Shown here piece by piece: positions 1 through 6,114 of a stretch of DNA of 6,497 bases. Positions within the stretch are counted from its first letter, which is position 1. The number at the start of each line of letters is the position of its first letter. Both the position numbers and the translations under genes were made by a program. Source of the stretch: Planctomycetota bacterium (GTDB lineage Bacteria > Planctomycetota > UBA11346); the NCBI GenBank assembly GCA_013816415.1, contig JACDEN010000159.1:1-6497 (forward strand). Direction: 5' to 3'. The notes under the pieces were generated by a model, which worked only from the letters and a program-made list of their open reading frames with translations, made no database searches and had not been told where the DNA came from.

Positions 1-2730
1 GAACGGGATCGCTTGGCGCATCTCAGCGAGGAGGGCCTCGCCGCGCGCCACTGCGTCGTTTTTTGCCGCGACACCGCGGGCGCGCGTCAACGCCGATTCG
101 AGCGTGGCCACGTAGGCCGCATCGGCGATGCCGTCGGCGACGTCGAAGTACGACGACTTGAACAGCATCGAGCCCGCAAACGTCGACGGAGCGTGGACGG
201 TGGCGGCGTCGCGGGTGGTGAACGGATTCATCCATTCCTCCGTGTTGGGATAGCCGGGGGCGCCACCGGGCTCGCTGAAGCAGAAATGCCATTCCCAGCG
301 ACCGCACGCGCCGACGCGCCACGCGTAGAAGCCCCACGATAGGCGGTCCATACCGGTGTTGTAAAGCCACAGCGGCTTTCCGGCCGCGATCGTTCCGCGC
401 ATCAGGCGTTCGGATCCCTTGCCGGCGTGGGTCGAGATGATGCCTGCGTGGTCGATCAGCGCGGTGTAGTCCTTGCCGGAGCCGGAATCGCCCATCGGGG
501 TCACGAAGCCGGTGGCGATGCCTGCCTCGCGCATCCAATCGGCGTAGGTGATGGTGTCGGCGAGCGTGCGGTTCCACGGGTTCGGCACCTCGCGCGGCTC
601 ATCGACGATCTCGACAGCGATGGCCAGGCCCTTGGCTCGGACGAACTCCGAAAACTGCCGCAGGTAGTCGATAAAGAGCGGCTTGAGCCGCGCATCAGCG
701 AGTTCGCATCCCGGCTGCTGGTCGACGCGGGCGCCGAAGCCGAGGTAGGTGCGGGCGAGCGTGCGCGCGGGGCCGAGCGCACTGCCCATCTGCAGCTGGC
801 GCGGGTCGCTGCCGAATCCCGCATCCTTTACCCGCTGATAGGCCGCCTCATCGAAGGTGATCTGGACCCGATCGTCCTTCACGCCGGTGATGCGACCCGG
901 TGCCAGGACGGTGGCCGTGAAGCCGATTTCGCGCATGAACTTCAGCTGATCGCGGTGCGTCTGCGCGTCGACCGGGACGTCGTAGTACATACCCAACGAC
1001 GCGGCCGCCGGCTGAAGTCGGAAGGAGTGCACGCGCAGCGCGAGCGGGAACGACCACGGTACGCCGCTTGCCGGCGTCACGGTCACCGTACCCGTGTAAT
1101 CACCGGCCTTCGCGTCGTCGGGCACGCACAGCCACGCGTAGAAGCACCAGGTGATACCTTTTTCCGCGTCGAGGTGATCCTGTGGTCTGAGCGCCGCCTC
1201 TTGAACGGCGTCACCGCGGACCCGGTAGTCCATCACGTACAGGCGTGCGGCCGTCGCCGGAATCGCCGAGGGTCCCTTGAGCGCCGAGACCGCGAAGCGA
1301 CAGCGGCCGATGGTCTCGAACACGGTCAGCCCGAGTCGGAAGACGATGCGTTCACCCGGCGCGGCGGCGAGATCGTACGCGCGCCTGGATCGTTCGGACG
1401 GGGATGGCGCGGTCGCGGGGGTGAACACCGTCGTCGTATCTGGAATGAACGCGACCGCCGCACCATCTCCGGGCTGCTTCACCGGCTTGTGCTGGGGATC
1501 GGGCGTCAGGCTGCTGGTGAACGCCAGGATGCGCTGCGCACGGATCTGCGCTGCGAGCCGCGTAAACCCGGCGTCGTCCGCGGCCGGCATGATGACCAGC
1601 GCCGAGAGCCAGAAACGCGTCGCGGCGATTGCGAGCTTGCCATCATGCACGGCGACGCGGACGTCCCACGTCGGATACATACGGTCGATGTAGTCCACAT
1701 ACAAGGCGTCGGGGCGCTCCGAGTACGGCGTCGGCAGAAAGCGATACAGATACTTGTCGCTGCGCACCTGCTCCGGCGTCGGCGTGTCCTGGAAGAGCGT
1801 CTGGTCGCCGACCCGCAGCGCATAATTCGCGCCGACCGCTTCGCTATCGATCGCCATGCCGCCCGCGAGCCAGCAGCGATAGTCGCCGTTCGGCAGCGCG
1901 ACGGTGAAGCGCGTTTCACCGCCCGCCGGATCGAGCACGCCGCGACCGGTCAGCCGGTCCGGCCAGCCTTTGCCCATCGCGGGCGCGGCAGCGCCCTCGA
2001 AGCCGAAACCAGTGGCGGCATCGAACGCCTGACCTACGGGGACGGGGATGAAACCAACGACCTCGGGAGTCGAGCGCCCGAAGGCGAACGCCCGCGATCC
2101 GATCGGCAGATCGATGTGCATGGCGGGACCGGCGACGGCGGACTCGGTCAACAGACGGACGTTGTCGATCCACCATACCAGATCGCCGCCCTCGGTGGGC
2201 GTCTGCAGAAATATTTTCACCTGGGTGAGGTGGTCGAGATCGATCTTGTCCTGCGGCTCGAGCTCGGACCAGTCGCGGCCTTCCTTGCCGTTACGCTTGG
2301 CGTGATCGATCGGCACCAGCACGGTGTTGCGCCCCGGACGCACGACCGTCTCGGTAGTGCAACGGGTGGCGTAATTGCGGCTCGCGCCGTCCATCAGCTC
2401 GACGTTGACCGCCGTCTTCTGAGCGCGTTCCTGGAACACGTCGAAGGCGATCGCGGCGTAGCCCGACCACGACTGCACGCGTTCACCGCTCAGGATCACC
2501 ACGCCGAACCCGCCGCCCTGCTTGAAAACCACACGGCAGCAGGTGCGACCGTGGGTGACGCCGTTGTCCTGAACGATATCCAGCGCGACGTTCTCCGCTT
2601 TCTCGCGCAGGCTATCCAGCTCGCTGGGATTCTCGAAGTCGTAGAGCAGGCGCTCTCCCGTCCGCTCGGCGGTCATCGCCGCCACCGACAGCAGCAACGG
2701 CAGAAGGATCGAGGCGAGGCGGTAGATCAT
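1..2730 (-). CDS. Secreted multidomain GH123/DUF4091-like glycoside hydrolase (3' end outside window)
   Basis: An uninterrupted minus-strand frame of 910 codons runs from ATG at 2730 to the left edge. Residues 1-21 form a signal peptide (MIYRLASILLPLLLSVAAMT), so export is expected. Residues about 27-193 look like a jelly-roll carbohydrate-binding domain, opening LLYDFEN and closing WWIDNVRLL. Residues about 203-382 resemble the malectin/galactose-binding-like sandwich of rhamnogalacturonan-type esterases (AFDAATGFGFEG, then FTVALPNGDYRCWLAGG). Residues about 455-570 match the Ig-like N-terminal domain of GH123-type enzymes (WLCVPDDAKAGDYTGTVTV). A TIM-barrel-like part follows with AVEIVDEP; D710-E711 fall where GH123 enzymes have their catalytic Asp-Glu pair. 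DVADGIADAAYVATLESAL (about 863-881) resembles the usual C-terminal helix region of this family, so little is probably missing. The start has only a weak GGAA five bases upstream, and no in-frame upstream ATG lies nearby. The reading frame is certain; the domain names come from motif recognition, and the substrate is unknown. It could be a non-catalytic relative. Confidence 0.85.
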   Translation of the reverse strand, partial: MIYRLASILLPLLLSVAAMTAERTGERLLYDFENPSELDSLREKAENVALDIVQDNGVTHGRTCCRVVFKQGGGFGVVILSGERVQSWSGYAAIAFDVFQERAQKTAVNVELMDGASRNYATRCTTETVVRPGRNTVLVPIDHAKRNGKEGRDWSELEPQDKIDLDHLTQVKIFLQTPTEGGDLVWWIDNVRLLTESAVAGPAMHIDLPIGSRAFAFGRSTPEVVGFIPVPVGQAFDAATGFGFEGAAAPAMGKGWPDRLTGRGVLDPAGGETRFTVALPNGDYRCWLAGGMAIDSEAVGANYALRVGDQTLFQDTPTPEQVRSDKYLYRFLPTPYSERPDALYVDYIDRMYPTWDVRVAVHDGKLAIAATRFWLSALVIMPAADDAGFTRLAAQIRAQRILAFTSSLTPDPQHKPVKQPGDGAAVAFIPDTTTVFTPATAPSPSERSRRAYDLAAAPGERIVFRLGLTVFETIGRCRFAVSALKGPSAIPATAARLYVMDYRVRGDAVQEAALRPQDHLDAEKGITWCFYAWLCVPDDAKAGDYTGTVTVTPASGVPWSFPLALRVHSFRLQPAAASLGMYYDVPVDAQTHRDQLKFMREIGFTATVLAPGRITGVKDDRVQITFDEAAYQRVKDAGFGSDPRQLQMGSALGPARTLARTYLGFGARVDQQPGCELADARLKPLFIDYLRQFSEFVRAKGLAIAVEIVDEPREVPNPWNRTLADTITYADWMREAGIATGFVTPMGDSGSGKDYTALIDHAGIISTHAGKGSERLMRGTIAAGKPLWLYNTGMDRLSWGFYAWRVGACGRWEWHFCFSEPGGAPGYPNTEEWMNPFTTRDAATVHAPSTFAGSMLFKSSYFDVADGIADAAYVATLESALTRARGVAAKNDAVARGEALLAEMRQAIPF

Positions 2731-2835
2731 GGTACTTCCATCATGCGTGGGGCGACTCGGCGGTCAGTGGATGCGGAACGAGGTCGGGCAGGGACGGTGA
2801 CGTCTTCTGTGCACAAACGGCGAAGCGCGACCGAC

Positions 2836-2847
2836 ATTACATGCAAT
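2836..2847. promoter_or_regulatory. AT-rich near-palindrome, candidate operator
   Basis: ATTACATGCAAT is symmetric around CATG with 10 of 12 positions matching its reverse complement. It is an AT-rich island in a GC-rich intergenic region between two divergent genes, which is the reason to flag it. No match to a named operator is claimed. Confidence 0.2.
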
Positions 2848-3003
2848 CTTCCGGGCAGCCACCGGCCCCGGCCTGCATGGTGCTATCGCCTGCGCGTGGA
2901 CGAAGATACAGCGCGGACGTGTTCGCCGCTTCCGACTCTGCGGGGTCGGCGGCTTCCAATCGGCCGGGATAGGTGGTAATCCCATACGCTGCCGGACGTT
3001 GAT

Positions 3004-3009
3004 GGAGAG
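3004..3009 (+). promoter_or_regulatory. Ribosome binding site of the ECF sigma factor gene
   Basis: GGAGAG lies six bases before the ATG at 3016, a good Shine-Dalgarno match and spacing. It supports 3016 over the overlapping start near 2999, which opens a different frame without homology. Confidence 0.7.
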
Positions 3010-3015
3010 TAGGCC

Positions 3016-3579
3016 ATGGACCAACCCACCCATCCTGATGAGCTCGAACGGCTGGCGCTGGCCTGGCAGGCCGGCGACCGCGCCGCTTTCCGCGAACTGG
3101 TGCTGCGCACGGGAAGCGATCTGCGCATCTATGTCGCCTCGTTCTGCGATTCGCGCGAGCTGGTCGATGAGGTCCTCCAACAGACGTACGTCGCGCTGTT
3201 CGAGCGCATCGGCCGGTACCAGCCCCGTGGATTGTTCCTGGCCTGGATCCAGCGGATCGCCCACAATTTTCTCATGGACCATTGGCGGAGACGTCGCCGA
3301 CAGGCGACCTTGGAGGGCGACGCCCTCGATCTCGCCGTCGTCGATTCGGGCCTCGCCGACCTCGAGCAGTCGGAAGAGCGCGCCGCGCAATCGTTGCGCC
3401 TGCGGAGCTGCCTAAACGCATTGTCGCCGCGTGCACGAACGCTGATCGAATACCGCCACCTCGAAGGCCGCACCGTCGCTGAACTCGCCGCGCAATTCCA
3501 GCAGACGGTGAATGCGCTGAGTGTTTCGCTGCACCGCATCCGCCGTTCGCTGCGCGATTGCCTGGAGCGTGCGCCATGA
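3016..3579 (+). CDS. ECF-type RNA polymerase sigma factor (Rhodopirellula/Verrucomicrobium-like)
   Basis: This 187-residue protein has the two-domain layout and usual length of an extracytoplasmic-function sigma factor, which directs core RNA polymerase to a small set of promoters. Region 2 spans about residues 8-95: region 2.2 holds ELVDEVLQQTYVALFERI (about 48-65), and the DNA-melting/-10 region holds FLAWIQRIAHNFLMDHWRRR (74-93). An acidic linker (about 96-125) follows. Region 4 spans about 128-184, with LNALSPRARTLIEYRHLEG and the helix-turn-helix VAELAAQFQQTVNALSVSLH, ending RIRRSLRDCLER. The final pattern is typical of the sigma group first described from Rhodopirellula and Verrucomicrobium. 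A clear GGAGAG precedes the ATG. The stop codon overlaps the start of the FecR-domain gene as ATGA, so the two are translationally coupled and the downstream protein is the probable partner. Target promoters are not known; autoregulation from the upstream region is plausible but not shown. Confidence 0.93.
   Translation: MDQPTHPDELERLALAWQAGDRAAFRELVLRTGSDLRIYVASFCDSRELVDEVLQQTYVALFERIGRYQPRGLFLAWIQRIAHNFLMDHWRRRRRQATLEGDALDLAVVDSGLADLEQSEERAAQSLRLRSCLNALSPRARTLIEYRHLEGRTVAELAAQFQQTVNALSVSLHRIRRSLRDCLERAP
3564..3567 (+). promoter_or_regulatory. Ribosome binding site deciding the FecR-domain protein start
   Basis: GGAG inside the last codons of the sigma factor gene lies eight bases before ATG 3576. 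It favours this ATG over an in-frame TTG at 3558, which would add six residues and has no comparable site. Confidence 0.6.
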
Positions 3580-5537
3580 GCGACGACGATGCGTGGGTCA
3601 TCGAGCGGCTGCGCGATCGCGATGTGACCAGCACGGAACGCGCGGCGTTGGCGGTGCGGGTGATGGCGGATCCCGTCTTGCGCGCGCAGTTCGTCGCCGC
3701 GGTCCGCTTCGACGGCCTGCTGGCCGGGGTCCTCTCCGGCACGCCGGCAGGCCTGCTACGACAGATCGAGGACGCGATCGATGGCTCGACCCCGAAGCGG
3801 CTGAACGAGCTGGCGGACCGCGTCGAGCTGCTCGCCGCCGCGCGCCAGCGCCGACGTCCCGTGCGGCCGGCGCGCGGTTGGAGCAGAGGAAGTTGGAGCC
3901 GGCACCGTTTGGCCGTCGGCGTCGCCGCAACCATCGCCATCGCCTTCGCCGCAACGCTGGTCGTCCTCATCGCTCCCGCGCATGGCGATCCCGAAGCCAC
4001 GGTGGTCGAACTCGGATCCGGCGCGGCCGTTCTCGAGATCGCGGGTTCAACGCGCGCTGTGCGTAATGGCGAATCGATCGGCCCTGGATCGACGCTCACC
4101 GCGCGCTCCGGCACCATCACGCTGGTCTACCCGGACGGCACGCGTTGCGCGTTCGACCGCGACGCAGTGATCAGCCTGACATCGCAGGGCCGCGGCAAAC
4201 GCATCCTCCTCGAGCGCGGCCGTCTGATCGCGACCGTGGCCAAGCAGCCGCCGGATGCGCCGCTGGCGGTGCAGACCGCGCACCTGCGGGTCGAGGTGGT
4301 CGGCACCCGTTTTGATATCGAGCGCACTGCCGGATTGACGCGTCTGGAGGTCGACGAGGGACGGGTGCGCGTCGCCGGTGCGACCGGTGACCCGTTCGAT
4401 GTCGCCGTCGGCGGCGGCGCCATCGCCGACGGCACCGGCGCGTTCGCGCTGGGGCCTTCGGCACTCGATGGATCTGGTGGGCCGGCGTCCGTGATCGCGG
4501 CGAGCGCCGACGAAAATGCGTTTCTGACCGTGCCATGGGTACTCGAATTCGATCAGGCGATCGCGCGCGGCGCCGCCGAGCACAAGCCGCTCCTGCTGTG
4601 GGTCGCCTGGGGCCATCCGTTGGGACCGGGGCCCGGCCCCGGCAATGGCAGCGCCGCGATCGGTCGACGCGTGTTCGCCGCCGACCCGGTGCTCGCGCGC
4701 CTGGTGCGCGAGCGCTGCGTGCCTGTCGCGATCGACTCGTGGTGGGCGACGCGTCGTACCGATGATGTGGGAACGCAGTTCCTCGCGGCGGTCCGTTCCG
4801 TGCGCCCGCACGAGTCGACCTACGACGGCTTTTACCTGATCACACCGGATGGCACGGTGCTCGGCGATTGCCAACCCGAGGCTGCGGGCGATGCGCTGCG
4901 GACGCTGGTCGAATCCGCGCGACCGGTCGATGCCGTCGCCCTCCCGATCGCCGTCGACCGCGATGCTTGGCATGATCCGCGACCGCCGGCCGGTGGCCTC
5001 GCCGCGATCACCTACGTCCGATCGGTCATCCGGGGCGGCGACGCATGGCGGCCCATCGGCCCGGTCGGTCGCGACCACCTCTGGCTGCTCGCCGATGAGG
5101 TGCGCGCGCTGCTGTCGGGAACGGACGGGGCGGGACCGCAGCCAGTTGAGCGACGGGTTGCCGAGAAGCTCGCGCGGTACCTCGCCGTCGACTCCACTGC
5201 CGGCGAAGCACCCGCTTGGAACCCCAGCGCCATCCACGGCCTCGCCCTGGAAAGCGACATCATCGAGCGCACGCCGTCACGGATTCGCGTGCGCCTGCGC
5301 GGGCTGTTCGACCTCGATGACGGCCGGCGCAGTTATCGCGCGGTGCTCACCGGCGAGCTCTCCGTGGACGTCGCGTCTTCCGCCGCCGACGCTTTCACGA
5401 TCGTCATCCTCGGACGCTGGCGTGCCGATGGTGCGGACCGCCTGCTCGGCATCACCGTGCAACTCGCCGGGACGTCGCCGGACGACCGCGTCCCGCCGTA
5501 CGGAACGCGCGATCGAGAATATATGTCGCGGCCGTAG
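3576..5537 (+). CDS. Membrane-anchored FecR-domain protein with thioredoxin-like and C-terminal extra domains
   Basis: The protein has 653 residues. Residues 1-110 are cytoplasmic and helical, with an Arg-rich stretch before a single membrane span at about 112-133 (LAVGVAATIAIAFAATLVVL). Residues about 138-268 form a FecR domain: ATVVELGSGAAVLEIAG, GTITLVYPDGTRCAF, LLERGRLIATVAKQ, and the diagnostic VVGTRFDIE followed by LEVDEGRVRV. In known systems such proteins sit in the membrane and act with ECF sigma factors. Residues about 321-449 look thioredoxin-like: AIARGAAEHKPLLLWVAWG, VFAADPVLARLVRERCVPVAID, and GFYLITPDGTVLG. The usual CxxC position reads GHPLGPGPGPGNG, and the only cysteines (191, 381, 432) form no pair. 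Residues about 497-635 (HLWLLADEVRALL, ARYLAVDSTAGEAPAW, RGLFDLDDGRRSYRAVLTG) resemble a C-terminal domain I associate with planctomycetal thioredoxin-like proteins. The start overlaps the sigma gene stop. The FecR call is firm; the thioredoxin fold and extra domain are inferred from motifs. A sensory or substrate-binding role outside the membrane is plausible. Confidence 0.88.
   Translation: MSDDDAWVIERLRDRDVTSTERAALAVRVMADPVLRAQFVAAVRFDGLLAGVLSGTPAGLLRQIEDAIDGSTPKRLNELADRVELLAAARQRRRPVRPARGWSRGSWSRHRLAVGVAATIAIAFAATLVVLIAPAHGDPEATVVELGSGAAVLEIAGSTRAVRNGESIGPGSTLTARSGTITLVYPDGTRCAFDRDAVISLTSQGRGKRILLERGRLIATVAKQPPDAPLAVQTAHLRVEVVGTRFDIERTAGLTRLEVDEGRVRVAGATGDPFDVAVGGGAIADGTGAFALGPSALDGSGGPASVIAASADENAFLTVPWVLEFDQAIARGAAEHKPLLLWVAWGHPLGPGPGPGNGSAAIGRRVFAADPVLARLVRERCVPVAIDSWWATRRTDDVGTQFLAAVRSVRPHESTYDGFYLITPDGTVLGDCQPEAAGDALRTLVESARPVDAVALPIAVDRDAWHDPRPPAGGLAAITYVRSVIRGGDAWRPIGPVGRDHLWLLADEVRALLSGTDGAGPQPVERRVAEKLARYLAVDSTAGEAPAWNPSAIHGLALESDIIERTPSRIRVRLRGLFDLDDGRRSYRAVLTGELSVDVASSAADAFTIVILGRWRADGADRLLGITVQLAGTSPDDRVPPYGTRDREYMSRP
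4626..4642. repeat. GC-only palindrome within the thioredoxin-like domain codons
   Basis: CCGGGGCCCGGCCCCGG is an odd-length perfect inverted repeat (8 bases each side of a central C). It encodes most of the GPGPGPG stretch that replaces the expected CxxC region. It may be no more than the result of alternating Gly and Pro codons, but it would form a stable hairpin in the mRNA. Confidence 0.55.
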
Positions 5538-5539
5538 AT

Positions 5540-5867
5540 GTGATTTCTCATGGCCATCCGGGCCATGATCATCCTGCCGATCCCTGCGTGTGCGGCGATG
5601 GACATCATCCAGCGCAGCGGCGTCGGAATCCGCGCCCGGATAGCTGAACGTGCGGGCGTGGTTCCGCACCAGCAGCAGGGCGTCCTGGACCGCGTCCTCG
5701 GCGACGGTGCGGTCCCCGGTTAGACGGCTGACCATCCGCCAGAGATGCGGCCCGGCCTGTTCAAGCACCACCGCCCACGCCTGGGAGTCGCGATCCGCGG
5801 CCAGCCGCGCGACGGCCTGCGCCAAGCCGATGAGACGCGCGAGCGGAGGCGGGGTGAGGACGGGCAT
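5540..5867 (-). pseudogene. Remnant of a second ECF sigma factor, frameshifted and lacking region 4
   Basis: ATG at 5867 has GAGG (5873-5876) five bases upstream. The first 85 codons give a convincing sigma region 2: PPLARLIGLAQAVARLAADR, WAVVLEQAGPHLWRMVSRLTGD, then VAEDAVQDALLLVRNHARTF and PGADSDAAA. At this point sigma factors of this type continue with RW..RIAAHA. Here the zero frame reads LDDVHRRTRRD, while another frame reads WMMSIAAHAGIGRM from 5611. A single surplus base near 5612 (or loss of two bases from a GCGC run) separates the two. Beyond about 5570 the similarity fades (MIMARMAMRNHIYG). No region 4 exists, because both frames continue without a stop into the antisense of the FecR-domain gene, the zero frame to 5277. 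The sequence differs from the intact sigma factor at 3016, so it is not a duplicate of it. It is probably dead; an assembly error could explain the frameshift but not the missing half. The left boundary is approximate. Confidence 0.75.
5548..5568. terminator. Inverted repeat between convergent genes, possible terminator
   Basis: TCATGGCC-ATCCG-GGCCATGA is a perfect 8-bp stem with a 5-base loop starting ten bases after the FecR-domain gene stop. There is no T run on either side, so it is not a classical intrinsic terminator. It may still stop or protect the transcript 3' end. It also overlaps the decayed end of the second sigma factor gene, where it encodes the repetitive MIMARMAMR. Confidence 0.35.
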
Positions 5868-5872
5868 GGATA

Positions 5873-5876
5873 CCTC
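5873..5876 (-). promoter_or_regulatory. Ribosome binding site of the sigma factor remnant
   Basis: GAGG lies five bases before ATG 5867 and supports this start over an upstream in-frame ATG at 6062, whose extra 65 residues have no sigma-like character. A TATATT (5877-5882, minus) sits just upstream with TTGAAA (5903-5908, minus) 20 bases further. The spacing is too long for a confident sigma-70 promoter. Confidence 0.5.
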
Positions 5877-5931
5877 AATATAGGCGCGGCGGTGCGTCCG
5901 GGTTTCAAGAATCTTGGCCGCGCGCGGTACC

Positions 5932-5957
5932 CCTGCCACCGTGGTTTCCGGTGCAGG
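5932..5957. repeat. Inverted repeat (hairpin 1)
   Basis: CCTGC-(C)-ACCG pairs with CGGTGCAGG around the loop TGGTTTC: nine base pairs with one bulged C. It is followed two bases later by a second hairpin. Confidence 0.5.
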
Positions 5958-5959
5958 AG

Positions 5960-5976
5960 CAGCGCATGCTGCGCTG
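5960..5976. repeat. Inverted repeat (hairpin 2)
   Basis: CAGCGCA-TGC-TGCGCTG is a perfect 7-bp stem with a 3-base loop, directly after hairpin 1. Confidence 0.5.
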
Positions 5977-6004
5977 AGAAACGCTGGTGCACCTGGGATC
6001 CATC

Positions 6005-6037
6005 CCGCGACTGGCGCGGTGATTGCGCTGATTTTTT
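6005..6037 (+). terminator. Weak hairpin followed by T6, possible terminator or attenuator
   Basis: CCGCG-ACTGG-CGCGG (6005-6019) forms a 5-bp stem; TTTTTT follows at 6032-6037. The 12-base gap between stem and T run is too long for a textbook terminator. A competing GCGC pairing (6014-6017 with 6025-6028) would bring a stem closer. If functional, it would end a short plus-strand transcript before the beta-helix gene. Confidence 0.25.
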
Positions 6038-6094
6038 CGAGCGGAAACGGGCGCAGGCCCATACTCCGAATTCGCTCGCACCTGGTCGAGGTCG

Positions 6095-6100
6095 AGGAGG
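6095..6100 (+). promoter_or_regulatory. Candidate ribosome binding site for the beta-helix gene
   Basis: AGGAGG is the strongest Shine-Dalgarno match upstream of the beta-helix domain. The nearest in-frame start codon after it, GTG 6115, is 14 bases away, which is longer than usual, so the assignment is tentative. Confidence 0.35.
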
Positions 6101-6114
6101 ATCCCGTTCAGACC

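Larger units (their letters stand above)
2731..3015. promoter_or_regulatory. Divergent intergenic region between glycoside hydrolase and sigma factor genes
   Basis: No coding frame here looks real. The region must carry promoters for both divergent genes, but no convincing sigma-70 -35/-10 pair is visible on either strand. Small symmetric elements are present: TGTGCACA (2808-2815), the AT-rich near-palindrome ATTACATGCAAT (2836-2847), and GGGAT-8 nt-ATCCC (2966-2970 and 2979-2983) about 33 bases before the sigma factor start. Any of these could be an operator or part of an ECF promoter, and all could also occur by chance. Divergent arrangement makes shared regulation possible; this is inference. 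Confidence 0.5.
5868..6114. other. Non-coding region with several hairpins before the beta-helix gene
   Basis: This gap separates the divergent sigma factor remnant and beta-helix gene. Frame 1 on the plus strand is open from 5884, but codon use is less GC3-biased up to about 6065, and no ATG occurs in that frame. The region holds two adjacent inverted repeats (5932-5957 and 5960-5976), the palindrome GGTGCACC (5986-5993), CCGCG-ACTGG-CGCGG (6005-6019) and a T6 run (6032-6037). An AGGAGG sits at 6095-6100. It could be a structured leader, a decayed gene start, or both. Confidence 0.4.

Noticed and set aside
23..577. 184-codon minus-strand frame
   Set aside because: It is an out-of-frame shadow of the glycoside-hydrolase-like gene on the same strand and is dominated by Arg and His residues.
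427..2979. 850-codon plus-strand open frame
   Set aside because: It lies antisense to the continuous 910-codon minus-strand gene, which has a signal peptide and recognisable domains. Its own translation is Arg/His/Gly-rich without any family signature.
3558..3575. TTG start six codons upstream for the FecR-domain protein
   Set aside because: ATG 3576 has GGAG at the right distance and forms the common ATGA overlap with the sigma factor stop.
3272..4120. 282-codon minus-strand frame opposite the sigma factor and FecR-domain genes
   Set aside because: Both plus-strand genes are firmly identified; the antisense product is low complexity and Arg/Ser/Ala-rich.
4618..4660. Selenocysteine in place of the thioredoxin CxxC
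   Set aside because: No in-frame TGA occurs there; the codons are ordinary Gly, Pro, Asn and Ser.
4047..5237. 396-codon minus-strand frame opposite the FecR-domain gene
   Set aside because: It is antisense to well-supported FecR and thioredoxin-like coding sequence and has no motifs of its own.
5277..6062. 261-codon minus-strand frame containing the sigma remnant as one gene
   Set aside because: Only the part from ATG 5867 to about 5613 is sigma-like. The N-terminal extension has no ribosome site and the C-terminal part is the antisense of the FecR-domain gene.
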